Assembly (NCBI RefSeq): GCF_030272615.1
Contig: NC_081408.1
Span: forward strand, 409,326,889 to 409,390,888
Direction: 5' to 3'
From: Cryptomeria japonica
Lineage: Eukaryota; Streptophyta; Pinopsida; Cupressales; Cupressaceae
DNA length: 64,000 nt
A model generated the notes under the pieces. That model was not told the DNA's origin. It did not search any database and saw nothing but the letters and a program-made list of their open reading frames with translations. This document shows positions 1 to 10,645 of the stretch, one piece after another. How positions within the stretch are numbered: the stretch's first letter is position 1; each line of letters opens with the position of its first letter. Position numbers and translations under genes: made by a program.

Positions 1-35
1 TCATACCTTGATCCAATAAAAATATCATTTACACC

Positions 36-2090
36 CTATATATCTAACTTTACATCCTTTCTATTAGAGTGCAACAAGCTATCAAAAATGAAAGAGGCAC
101 TTAAGTCCCAACCTAGGAACAAGATGACACCTGCCTCAATAAGAAGTTTTCTCCCTCTCTGTGGTGTCATTATGGCCACCTCTGCATCAATGCCTTCTTT
201 AAATTTCTTAAGCATCTCTGCTTCATTCTCCGGGGTAACATTTGGAATGCTCTCCCTCAATTATTTCCCTTTGTAGTGATACAAAAATGATTTCAACTCT
301 TTAGACTATACAAAAACTTCATCTGCAACAAAGGCAACATGCTCTTCCATTCTTACATCCGCATTTGCATTCATTCTCACCATGGCTTGCTCATGGCTCT
401 CTGCCACTTCTTCTAACTCAAGTTCTCAGAGGGTCCATACAACTATATTCTCATCAGAACCACTCTCAGAATCCCCTTCCTCTCTTAGTTCCTGAAGCCT
501 CTGCTTCCGTTCTTCCAATCTTTGTTCAATTCCTCCAAAATCGCAGCAGCCTCATTTTGTTCCTTATTTTTGAATAAATCTTTAGCCTCCAAGGGGATAT
601 GCAAATACTCTCCCAGATTTTGGCTCTTCCTACAATGGTGGATGTATCCCTCTGGATCATAATTCTTCCGAGCCTGGTGTCCATATAGATTGTACTCCTC
701 TACCAGCTTCTTTTCTATTATTTCATAAGCCTTAGTAGAGACAATGGTGAAATCTTTGAAATGTAATGTGTTAGGCATAAACACCTGCTTGTGTGCACCA
801 ACTAAATGCTTGGCATTTGACATGCTAAGCTACCTAACAATTTCTAAATAGGCAATCCTATCAGGAACTAATGTGGGAAACATATATGGAACACCCTCAA
901 AACCATAAATCTTGAAGAAGGTGAAATTTTGGCATACAAACCAGTCACCCCAATTGTGGTCGACTCTGGTGTCTCCAAAAGCATGGGGTCTCAAGAGTCT
1001 CTTAATCTCTGGTGAGATAGACCCATCACATTCCACTCCAAACAATCTATACAAGGGCTTGACAAAATATTCTTCAAACAACACATAGTGTGATTTGTCA
1101 AACCTTGAATCCCACAGGGATACCCATAATTGAATTGGTTGGTCCTATCCCTCTTTATTCCTAGGAGTTGCCCTTAATTCTTTTGGCCACAAACCTTTCA
1201 TCTTCCCATGAAACAAAATCATATGCATTAGCAATGAGTAAAATTTGAAAGTAGGGTTAGGCTCTGTTTGCAAACTCAGGAATCCTTCATGCACCTTCTC
1301 TGCCAAGTAAGTTGCATAATCAAATGGCCTCGGGTCATGAATTTGAATGTCTATAGACAACACCAATGGGCCTATCCTTGTAACATCAGGAATTTCTTCC
1401 CCATAGACTTGGCTGTATGCCCAGTATGTGTACTGCAAGTATTGTCTGAACAGAGTGATTTCAAAGGGAGGACCACCCTACTATGTAAGTCGTCCCTTCT
1501 CCTTCTTGTGAATCGCTAATTTCCACACTATGTGAGCAGTGTCCATTTGGGTATACTCTCCTTCTAGTTCTATAAAGGATAGGGGCATGTAGGGCTCATA
1601 AGTCATACCAAAGACCTCCTGAATGGTCTCGGCAGATATCTGGATGAATGAATCCCCATTAGGCAATTGGATGCATCTTTTTTCTTTGTTGTATTTCCTA
1701 GTAAGAAATTCCAATAATCAGAGATTCAGAAAAACATTTGGGACCACCAATCTACCCAAATTTGTCATCCAAGGGTTCGATAATGGCATATCCTTGTTCC
1801 ACCTCAAATAGTGATACAAAAATAATTCATGGCCCCTTATGGTTGTCCAAATATCTCCAACCTCTTTGTACTTATCTTCCAATTGATCCTTGGGTGGCAA
1901 ATAGGTTTTAAATCTCCTCAACTAAGCACCCAATGACTCCATTTGGTCAATCATGTCTTGGTTCAAATTTTGCTTCTGCACACCCTCCATAGACTTCGTC
2001 TTTTTAACTTTAGTGGACTATGTATCTAAAATCTCTATGACCTTTCTCTTCCCTTCTGAACCAGAAGCCTCCTTGATTAAGTGCTTGAAT
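36..2090 (-). pseudogene. Broken ORF of an unrecognised plant repeat family
   Basis: A single minus-strand reading frame runs from about 2090 down to 485. It is broken by several in-frame stops, for example at 1718-1720 and a tandem TAG TAG just below 1481. The C-terminal part, 260-36, lies in another frame, so there is at least one frameshift. The protein is not recognised. It is rich in aromatic residues and has blocks such as GHELFLYHYLRWNKDMP, RIGPLVLSIDIQIHDPRPF, LLRPHAFGDTRVDHNWGDW and GYIHHCRKSQNLGEYLHIP. No RT, protease, zinc knuckle or DDE motif was seen. Several stops fit CAG-to-TAG or CGA-to-TGA. The motif-rich stretch at 2.1-3.4 kb lies upstream on the same strand and may be its leader. 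Retroelement or transposon origin is an inference from decay and context. Confidence 0.55.
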
Positions 2091-2139
2091 TCTCAAATTA
2101 CCTGCGCTTCCTGTCTGCAACTTCAATGTTGATGGCTAA

Positions 2140-3400
2140 AGAAACTGTGAATAATTATGTCACAAGAACTCTTTCTTTATGCTAGATATGCAACGGCTAG
2201 AGGGAGTCTTTAACGATCAAAACTCATCAATTTTTCTTCGTGTGGATCAAATCCACCTAATCGCAAGAATTTAATAGTGGTTGTCATATCAGATATTCCA
2301 ACGGCTATTCGGCATAACCCTACCTAATAATTCAATTACTTCGTGCCACCCAAATTTTATGTTCCTTCAATTACCTTTTTGTATCACCTATCGGCATAGG
2401 TCATTCTGACTATTCCATCGAATCTCACCCTAACTGTTCCCCCTTTTTCCTCATGGCTTGACTTGTTGCAATGGATCCACCTTCCCTCTTAAGTGGTGAG
2501 GTTTTCTTTATGTTAGATTGGGGTATGTCTCTCTGATGAAATCTCCTCCTATTTATCCCTCTACTTGCTCCATTGGACTTCAGAATAAGTCACTTAATAC
2601 TTCACCCGATGGTCCCATGGCATATAACTTTCTGTTGATCGGTTTGACTTTCACTAATTGCTTCATCAAGCATCGGCATAGCCTATTCTCCTTGCTTTTG
2701 ATGGTTATAGTCACCTCGATAGACCTGCCTTTTGTGGCATTCTGACCATCGGCCATCGGCACACTCAAAAAATGTTTCTTCGGTGACATCAGTTATCTCA
2801 ATGAGTCTTTTTGCACCTTTTTCTCCTTATCGGGTTGCTTTGGTCTATCAGCGTATGCTTTCCCGATGTAGTCACTTCGCTTATGACGAGCTCATCTTCC
2901 TTATCGAGTGTCGGGATAACTCAATATGCATCTCCCCGATGATGTATGTTATCCTGATGAGTCTTCTTCCTTTCTTGACTGGAACCACTTTATCGGAGAA
3001 AGTTTTTCTGATAGATTCACCTTCTTTATTTGGTGCATTGGGTATTGGGGTAACATAAATTAGGACCTCCCGACAACCCGATGTCATCGCTATGGATACA
3101 TCACCTCATCAATTATCAGCAAGAGTTCCATAGATAACCCCATCGGGTATCGGGATAACATTTTTTCCTTATTGCCGATAGTGTATGTTATCCCGATGTC
3201 TCCGTCTTCTTGTCACACCATCGTCGTAACCCCCCCCCCCCCGATGGGTTTCCACTTAGTCGCACTTTTTTTGGCTACTCATTCTTTTGAAAACAACATC
3301 GACATGAGTAACTCCGATCAATACACCGTCCTCCTTGGGTGATCTCGTCGGGGTAACTTATGTCGATAAGGAGAATTTTGCAATTTTTACAAAAGAAGCC
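2140..3400. repeat. Stretch dense in an ATCGGGATAAC-type motif
   Basis: Variants of ATCGGGATAAC and its complement GTTATCCCGAT occur many times in both orientations, near 2307, 2390, 2606, 2672, 2747, 2900-2960, 3145-3200, 3236 and 3345. Opposite-facing copies could pair as hairpins. The spacing is not regular. A run of about 13 C lies near 3225-3241. No coding region is supported here. The same motif recurs at 39.34-39.56 kb, so it belongs to a dispersed family. Confidence 0.6.
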
Positions 3401-3420
3401 CATTTCCATGGATGCAACTT

Positions 3421-3851
3421 TTAAGAACCATACTAAAAGGTGGCTTCACCCATACCACTGACATCTCTGAACATGTTCATGACCCTGCTCTATGTTGATC
3501 CTCCAAAAGTACTTCTGCAATGAAACTAATTGTCAAGATGAGGATTGCCAGAATGCCATAGTACTCAACATTCCCTTGAATATGCCCAAGTGATGCTTTT
3601 TCATGAAGATACTGCAACATATCACACGTACATACAATCTAGCAGTAAATTCTCTTATGATGAAACTAAAAGCATCCATATATAGCACAAAACTAATTTG
3701 TAAAAATATGTGCTAACAGGATGAACCTAACAGTAATGTAACTTTGTGAAGTCATTTGTGCCAAGTGACCAATATCATGGAAAACACATTTGACATCAAC
3801 CACTATCTCAAAACACTATCACACTGAAGATATCATCACTCTGGTTGTTTA
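3421..3851. other. Noncoding stretch upstream of the transposase
   Basis: No ORF or repeat is supported. The stretch ends in a plausible 3' splice site (GTACAG near 3885-3890) leading into the first recognisable transposase block. It may hold the 5' intron, promoter or terminal inverted repeat of the MULE element. No terminal inverted repeat could be paired by eye. Confidence 0.3.
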
Positions 3852-4886
3852 TTGTTGATGATATCTCTATCTTTGCCCGATATGTACAGGACCAGAATCG
3901 GAAAACACCAAAAATGGCAAGATATTATGGTATTGGAAGTTCAAGATGTTGGTGAAGGTTTGTGTCATTTATGTTCAAGGGATATTCAGTGGATGCCAAT
4001 TTGTGTCGAAAATGATTCAACGGTAGACCTTTGTGCAGCAATTCCACTCAGTAGATTGGATGCATTCATTAGAGGGGAATCGTTGCACAAAGGTGTTGAA
4101 ACCCAATTCCTCTGAAAGCGACATAGTGAGCATGATAGTGAGGTGCACAACATGCATACAACAAATATGTACAGCCGGTTCGTAGACACATTCTTTCCTA
4201 TTCTTTGTCTATGTTTAATGATATTATGACTGTTGTTGATAATAGGAGATTTATTTTTGAAGGTATTGGTGTTCATATGGACCTGAAGACAATAGGAAAA
4301 AGTCATCAAATAAGAAGCGCTCCTGGACATATCAAAAAAAAAAAGAGGTTGTACATGCCACTTCATTGTTAAGGTGTTATATGGTAGACTAGATGTGGCC
4401 ATCTTGATATTGAAGCAACCATTGCATGTAGACAAGAATGGTGAAGCTTGCCAAGGCGTGGATGATACCAGCAATGAGTCGCGCTCTCAATTTGCACCAA
4501 ACTTTTCTGATGAATGCAAAGCATATAGAGAGAGGTTGTTGATGATGGATGTGAGCGTTGATGCTATTATGGACAAACATCTTGATGATCTCATTTTTCA
4601 TGACATGTTGAAGAAGAGAGATTCATTCATCACACACAAGGATGTTATGAACATGGCGACAAGGGTCCATTCTATTTGGTCATGAAAGCATGTGCATGAT
4701 GCCACTAGCATCTTAGAATGGAAAAAACAAGATGAGGCAATTTTTTTTTTTTTCCAGCAGCCACAAGGTGTTGACAGACCTTTCATTATGGGAATACAAA
4801 TGTCTTGGATGCTTGACATGATGGTTCAATTCTTGCATGACTCAATCATCTCAATGGATTTGACATTTGCAACAAACAAATACAGG

Positions 4887-4972
4887 GTAATTCTCTTTGA
4901 ACTTAACCTATTTTCGTGCAACCCATTTGATTTGTGGATGGTCATGATCTTCCTGTGTGTTGTTTAAAACAG
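4887..4972 (+). other. Intron in the transposase
   Basis: GTAATT at the start and AACAG at the end bound an 86-base intron. Removing it joins the frame ending in NKYR to the frame starting YQLYSCLIFDEQQ. This restores the family order across the first catalytic region and accounts for the frame change (86 is not a multiple of three; phase 0). Confidence 0.8.
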
Positions 4973-5172
4973 TATCAATTATATTCATGTCTCATCTTTG
5001 ACGAGCAACAATCGAGGGTTCCTATTGCATGGGCTATGACATCGAAGAACAAGATCAAGGATATCCAGGTGTGGTTGATGGAGTTGCGGAGACGAGGAAA
5101 GGAAAAGAGGCCTAATTGGAGGATCAATGCATTTATCACAGATGATGCGAGTGCAGAGATTCAAGTGATAGA

Positions 5173-5288
5173 GTAAGTGAAAAAGCAAAATGTTTGTCTA
5201 CATGAAATGAAACATTGTGATATGCTGGTCTATGTTTTATTTCAAATGAGCAGGCTCTCGGCTCAATTAAACCTTTTGTTCTTAACAG
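5173..5288 (+). other. Intron in the transposase
   Basis: A 116-base intron starts GTAAGT and ends TTCTTAACAG after a pyrimidine-rich stretch. It joins the frame ending TDDASAEIQVI to the frame carrying SVFECHVILCIWHVH (phase 2), matching the conserved family order. A further acceptor (TTGTCTAG at about 5654-5661) opens the NFRNFAHANQ exon. Its donor between 5577 and 5610 could not be fixed. Confidence 0.75.
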
Positions 5289-6134
5289 GAGTGTTTTTGA
5301 ATGTCATGTCATACTTTGTATTTGGCACGTGCATTGAGCGTGGTTGAAGAATGTGTACAAGTATGCAACAAAGGAAAGAGAAATAGACAATTTTCACCAT
5401 CTAGGGGCAATAATGATGGGAATAAATGAAAGTGAAGAGAGCACTATGGAGGAGTTGCACACTTTCTTTGTCAAATTTAGTGATCAGCCATGTTTTCTAG
5501 AGTACTTCTACAACACATGGTGTCAAGGAGAAGGCTATATCGATGAGTTGGACATTACATTCGACTTGGATTTATGACTTGTTACCCTTGTGTGTTGTCA
5601 TTTGGTAGTTGACATCCTACTCCTATTTTTAATTTCTTTTTTTCAATTTTTTTTTGTCTAGCTATGTGGGTGAAAAACTTTAGGAATTTCGCTCATGCTA
5701 ACCAGGACACAAATAATGTCATCGAATCATACCATGGAAAATTGAAGTCACTGCACCTAAGAGATGATAAAAAGACATGCTCGAGGAGGATGGACAATCT
5801 ATATTTTATACTTGTGTATAAAGTGGAACCATTCTACCAGCATAAGCGAGAATTGCAGTATTTTGGATTTATCAAAAAATACAGGTTGACACATTTGCAA
5901 ACTAGTACGGAGAGGGAAAAGGCAATTCCTGATGCCGATTGTGTTCCAAATGACACTACTCTTGGTTGGTACTAGTGAAAAGTCAGTCCTCATGCAACTG
6001 GTATGTGGTTAGGAAATTTGGGGATCACTTCTATATCTGTGAATGTCTATGGAGTTTGTGAGGAAACATGTACAAGCATGCATTGAAGGTTGTTGCAATC
6101 ATGAACAATTTATTCCATGATTCACATGTTCCAG

Positions 6135-6212
6135 GTAAGTGGATGTTCGTGAATGTTGATATTTTCTAACTTAAAGGATGTGTACTTCACTCTAAGATCT
6201 TGTTTCATACAG
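6135..6212 (+). other. Intron downstream of the SWIM block
   Basis: A 78-base intron starts GTAAGT and ends TTTCATACAG (phase 1). It links the frame after the SWIM-like motif to a frame starting HIPMSTPTSAITNENP. The protein order beyond this point cannot be checked against a known family, so this is weaker than the two upstream introns. Confidence 0.5.
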
Positions 6213-7861
6213 ATCATATTCCTATGTCAACTCCAACATCTGCTATTACTAATGAAAACCCAACACCTGAACCTGTCGTCAATAGCATTTCTAATGCACA
6301 TACAAATTTATAGGATGTGGAAGGAAGCAAATACAAAGTTAAACATGTTGTCGCAAACAATGTCAGGTTCAGGCGATAAACTAATGGCATTTGTAGGTTG
6401 TATGGATAGGTTCACGGCTGATCTTCAGAATGTTGGTGCCATGTCATTTGATTTTATTCCCTCTAGCGATCCAGCCAATACAACCACCGAAAGTATGTGG
6501 CCTTGGTTCAGTGCAAGTCGGACTGTCATCACAATCGGCAGAAATGTAGGTAGAGTACTATGAGTGAGATATGTCATGATGTTCAACAACTTGTCACCTT
6601 TGAGTTCCCCTTTGAGACTTATAGGAGGAGAACGGGAAAGAGGCAATCGGACAAGCGCTGAAACCGCATGTCCTTGCCACTACATCGGTTGTGTCTGATA
6701 CAAGTTGGTACTCTAGTGTCACCTGTAAGTGGTTTCTAAACATGTGAATGTTGCACACGTTTATTTAGTCGTCATGTTCTTGTAGTCGGTGAAAGTGATC
6801 CACACTTATGTGTGACAGTGTTTCGCACCCCTCAACACCTGGCCATAGGAGTCATCGTCGGTGATTGGATTTTGATGGTCTTTTATGTGGACAGGGATCA
6901 CAGAATGATCCTCCCTGATACTAATTTCAGTATTATTTGTTTAGATTAAGCTTTATGTTTGTAACTATGTCATATGTGTGCTTGATGTTTAACCATTCTT
7001 CATTCAACCTGTTGTGTAATATGGAACAACTTTGTTTATTGTAGTTGCATTGTAATGTTTACTATTACTGTCCCTAACCATCTTTTATAATGTATCTTTG
7101 TATGCAGGTCCATTGTTTTTTGCCATTTTTTATCACTAAATGGCTTTCACATACACGTCGAGCGACAGGCGCAGGTTTTATGCAACTTAATTTTCAGTAT
7201 TGTGCTTTTATGTCTTCAATTTATTGAGTGCTCTAGTTAAATAATTAATACTCTTATGGTGTGATTATGTCTTGCATCTTTTTATTGCTTAACACTGTTA
7301 TGTCTTACATTTATTGAATTCTATAGTTATATTACTAACACTCTTATCGTATGTATCTGCAGACGTCTACAGAGGTTGGCAGAGAACGACGAGGAGTCTG
7401 CCTTATTTCAGCGCCTCTTGGATATCGTTGTTGCAAATATTATCCGAACGATAACTCCCAGATGGGCCAGTGAGTGGACCATTCGAATGGGAAGATATTA
7501 TACCAAGGACAATATGTACAGTGTCCACATAGAAGACATGATTTTGTTCACCAGATTGTCAACTGCGGTGACAGTCACTTCGTATAGGTGACTATGGCCA
7601 ATGTATTTCGCCCTTACATATTGGCTAGTCACTCTCCCTCGGATTCATATAATGTGTGCTGACAGACCCCATTGGAGACATGGATGGTCCCTAGTGCCAT
7701 ACTCCGATGAGAGTATCGAGGATGTCACAGTATTCTTTCCATGGAACCTCCTTATTATGGACTACACCCTCATTTTCATGAGTTATGGTAGCCCTCGGCT
7801 AGCACCGAGGTTTGTCAGGACACAGAGTAGATTCCCAACACAGAGGAGGTCCTCTCATTAA
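6213..7861 (+). pseudogene. Probable 3' exons of the MULE gene or a linked ORF
   Basis: Short open blocks on the same strand follow the transposase: a Ser/Thr/Pro-rich linker (6213-6310), a block with LSQTMSGSGDKLMAFVGCMD (6340-6440), VTVFRTPQHLAIGVIVGDWI (about 6815-6880), and two blocks at 7376-7591 and 7601-7861 with RWASEWTIRMGRYYTKDN and HWRHGWSLVPYSDESIED. A pyrimidine tract and CTGCAG near 7355-7365 could be an acceptor for the 7376 block. None is recognised as a known domain. Position and strand suggest C-terminal exons of the same transposon gene, but a separate ORF is possible. The blocks are broken by stops. Confidence 0.4.
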
Positions 7862-8340
7862 AATTACATAGCTGCTCCTGTATGACTATGCTCTATTTAT
7901 AATACAATTCATTTCTATGGTTACAATCTTTGTACGTTGTTTGTCTCGATTGTTTACGATTTATATATTTGTGTCGATTATGTTTACAATTTAAATGTTT
8001 GTCTACTCTAAAAGGAATAGCATTGACTTCTGTAATAATGCAATTTTAATATGTAATGAAATTAAGATGTGTAAATTGTGAACACTTGGATTGAACAATT
8101 TTCTCTCCTTCATGATGATGCAATTATGTCAATGTTTCATTTAAGATAGATCAACAAGATTAATTAAGGAGGTTAGGTTTTAGAAATGCATTATTGTTAC
8201 AATATAAACAATCCATTACATGTCATCAAAGGGAATGGGGCAAGATAATTGAAGACAACACTAGACTATGTGTATAACACTAGCAGATAGTATAAAATAA
8301 TTTCATAAGTGATCGACAAGGAAACTTAAAAATTGAACAT
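7862..8340. other. AT-rich 3' flank, no feature seen
   Basis: There is no ORF and no repeat. Base composition is T-rich with several AATAAA-like or AATTAA stretches that could serve polyadenylation of the plus-strand gene. No specific signal can be assigned. Confidence 0.3.
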
Positions 8341-9335
8341 AAATTACATCGTTTTACGAGGCAAAAGGAAATGGCAGCCAGGCAATCCGTGAATCAGTGA
8401 AATCGACTAAGACGTCGTGTTAGTCGATTTCGTTGATTCGTGGATTGTCTTTACCATGTCCTTTTACCCTACGAAATGGTGAAATAGGCTAACACATCAT
8501 GTTAGTCTATTTCATCATTTCACAGGCCAAAAGGAAATGGTGGTCTGGCAGTCCATGAATCAGTGAAATAGAATAACATGCCCTGTTAGTCTATTTCACC
8601 ATGTCGCAGGCCAAAAGGAAAGGTTAAAGCTATTCTGGCTCCAAAATGACTTCCATTGACTAACTTGTCGTGAACACGTTGTACGAAAGGTCTTTTGGAG
8701 CCAAAAATTGACTAACATGGCATGTTAGTCGATTTCGCCATTTTGTGTGGCAAAAGAAAATGGTGGCCAGCTAGTCCACGTATCAGTGAATTAGACTAAC
8801 ATGTCGTATTATTCTATTTGTGTTAGTTGATTTCGCTGATTCAAGGACTGGTTGGTTGGCATTTCCTTTTGCCACGCGAAATGGCAAAATTGACTAACAC
8901 CTCATGTTAGTCGATTTCGCTAATTCGCGAACTACCTCGCTGCCATTTCCTTTTGGCCCCTGAAACAACGAAAATGACTAATAGTGTGTGTTAGTCTATT
9001 TCACCATTTCAAGGGCCAAAAAGAAATGGCGGCTAGCCAATCCGCGAATTAGCAAAATTGACTAACATGGCATGTTATTCAATTTCACTGATTCGTGGAA
9101 TGCGTGGCTACCATTTCCTTTTCGCCCATGAAATGGTGAAATAGACTAGCATGTCGTGTTAGTCCTTTTCATTGATTCATTGACTAGCAGGCCGCCATTT
9201 CCTTTACACCCGTGAAATGACAAAATCGACTAACACGGTGTGTTAGTCTATTTCACTGTGAGACGACGATGTGGAATTGGCGGGCAGCTAGTCAACGAAA
9301 AATGACTAACACTTCTCACATATATATGAAGTGTT
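8341..9335. repeat. Array of alternating palindromes around GACTAACA/TGTTAGTC
   Basis: About eleven imperfect palindromes have arms of the type AATCGACTAACA and TGTTAGTCGATT. Centres are near 8415, 8497, 8581, 8720, 8805, 8902, 8990, 9070, 9152, 9238 and 9310. Neighbours are mostly 80-100 bases apart. Two kinds of flank alternate: one with a CCAAAAGGAAATGG box and AATCAGTGAAAT, the other with GAAATGGTGAAATAGACTAA. Flanks recur in inverted orientation, so larger dyads of roughly 170 bases are nested over the small ones. The array lies between the plus-strand transposase and the convergent minus-strand genes. It is longer and more ordered than a single MITE. Confidence 0.8.
8630..8702. repeat. 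Small inverted repeat inside the palindrome array
   Basis: GGCTCCAAAA at 8637-8646 faces TTTTGGAGCC at 8693-8702. The inner right arm (about 8658-8702, read on the minus strand) also matches 15790-15835 almost base for base over about 45 bases: GGCTCCAAAA, then a GACCTTTC-like block, ACAACGTGTT and CGACAAGTT. The unit interrupts the otherwise regular spacing of the array and looks like a separate insertion. Confidence 0.65.
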
Positions 9336-9978
9336 AATTTGAATTTCAGTTTCTTTATTTACAAAATACAAGTATAACTAACCCGCGTGTCACCTTATTC
9401 ATGTGCTAAAGCTTAAATAGTTAAATACTCATTGATCTGTATTTAATATTTATGAAGAAGAATACTCGTTGAGCTATCTTATGTACTTGTGATTCAGTTT
9501 ATCCATCATTTATAAATAAGTATTGTTCAATCTTCAATAAGCAACTATTATAAGCAGGTGGAAGTTAAGAAAAATTGCCATCATACAATTACTAGTTCTT
9601 TTAAATCCGCTATATAAAAACCTTTAACCTACAGATTTAGGTTTCAGGTATAGATTCACCCGCCTTGGTTTGCCAAGACTGATTTAGAAGTCATTAAGAG
9701 AAGTGTGAAAACCATTCATCATATAAGACGTGTAGAAAAGCCACATATAACCATTTAGAAAGCATGCAAAAGTGTACAAGAAACCAATCATTAACCATTG
9801 AAGTTGTTTAAGTGAAGTCAATCACATTTATTGAAAATAACCATTCATGAAGCATACAAAGTGTTTTCTTAAATGAAAGAATATGTCTAATTACAAATAG
9901 TCTGCACCACTGTTGACATTTTATTCAATAGGAGTCAGCAATATACATCTAGAAAACGTTCGTAACAGTAAAAGCCTC
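9336..9978. other. Noncoding stretch between palindrome array and coiled-coil gene
   Basis: No ORF, tandem repeat or RNA gene is supported. The stretch should contain the 3' untranslated region of the minus-strand gene ending at 9979. Sequence is AT-rich with short similar phrases such as AAACCATTCAT and AACCATTTAGAAAGCAT, too diverged to call a repeat. Confidence 0.3.
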
Positions 9979-10645
9979 TTATGGAGGCAAAGGTTGAGTA
10001 TTTAAATGACTTGTTTCCCCTAGTGTTCGAAGGGGAGGCACATCATTCCCATCATCTTCATCAGTTATGGAGGCAGATACCTCCTCATACCTCTGTTTCC
10101 AGTACTGAGCATGTTGCGCACAAACATCTAGCATGTCCTGCATCTGGTCACTTATGATTTTGCTACTTTTAGCACATGCCTCATGCACTACCTCATGTCT
10201 CTCATTCGCCATCTGCAATCTACACACTTCCAGCTCAAGGTCCATATTCTTATCGTCCAAGTCCATGACCTTGTTATTGAGTTCCATGCATTTCTTATTG
10301 AGTTTGGTGCATTTCTTATTGATTTTAGTGCATCTCCTTTTCACTTCAATGAATCTCCATTCAAGATCAGAAACAATCCCCTTCAACCTTTCATTTTCAA
10401 CATGGGCCATTTCGACCTTCTGCATTAGCAGTTCTACACGCATGGCATCAAACTTAATTATGTCCATCCCATCATTCCAGACTGCAAAGGGTGGTGGTGG
10501 TTGTCTTGTAGACTTCCCTAAACTGTCGTCAGAGGTGAGAATCGGGCGTCCCATTTGCCTTTGAATTCGTAGTAGGCGTTCCATTCTGCGGAACAAATGT
10601 TTCGACGCCCTTTATTTTTCTTGTTCGTTCTCTTCCCATTGCCAT
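9979..10645 (-). pseudogene. Coiled-coil protein of unknown function, frameshifted near the N-terminus
   Basis: The main frame (10596-9979) encodes about 200 residues. A long central coiled coil has a Lys-rich heptad-like run, TKINKKCTKLNKKCMELNNK, then VMDLDDKNMDLELEV. The tail is acidic and Pro-rich (TDEDDGNDVPP). An ATG at 10645 just inside a TTTGTAG splice-acceptor-like site opens a different frame, MAMGRERTRKIKGVETFVPQ, which closes near 10530 where the coiled-coil frame takes over. This suggests a one-base slip between about 10560 and 10530. No catalytic motif is seen. It lies last in a run of minus-strand exons that converge on the MULE transposase, so it may be part of a transposon accessory gene. 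Confidence 0.55.

Larger units (their letters stand above)
3852..6134 (+). pseudogene. MULE-type (Mutator-like) transposase, decayed, introns retained
   Basis: Successive blocks match the order of plant MULE transposases with a C-terminal SWIM zinc finger. They are an N-terminal block ending IPLSRLDAFIRGESLHKG (about 4040-4100); RLDVAILILKQPLHVDKNG (4380-4440); the first catalytic region SMDLTFATNKYR (4850-4886); FDEQQSRVPIAWAMTSKN (5000-5050); the second-Asp region ITDDASAEI (5140-5165); CIWHVH and AWLKNVY (5317-5360); and NFRNFAHANQDTNNVIESYH (5670-5730). The SWIM-like motif CEC at 6038-6046 is followed by YKH near 6071, where the family has CKH. Disabling changes are a TGA at 5335 between CIWHVH and AWLKN (family residue Arg, fits CGA to TGA), a stop at about 5973 with a frame change before the SWIM block, and a TGA at 6059. 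Family assignment is firm; activity is very unlikely. Confidence 0.85.

Noticed and set aside
8341-9335. CRISPR array
   Set aside because: Units are palindromic and diverged, spacers are not unique, and the context is a plant nuclear transposon.
10133-10564. 143-residue plus-strand ORF
   Set aside because: It is the antisense shadow of the coiled-coil gene, which has far better protein character.
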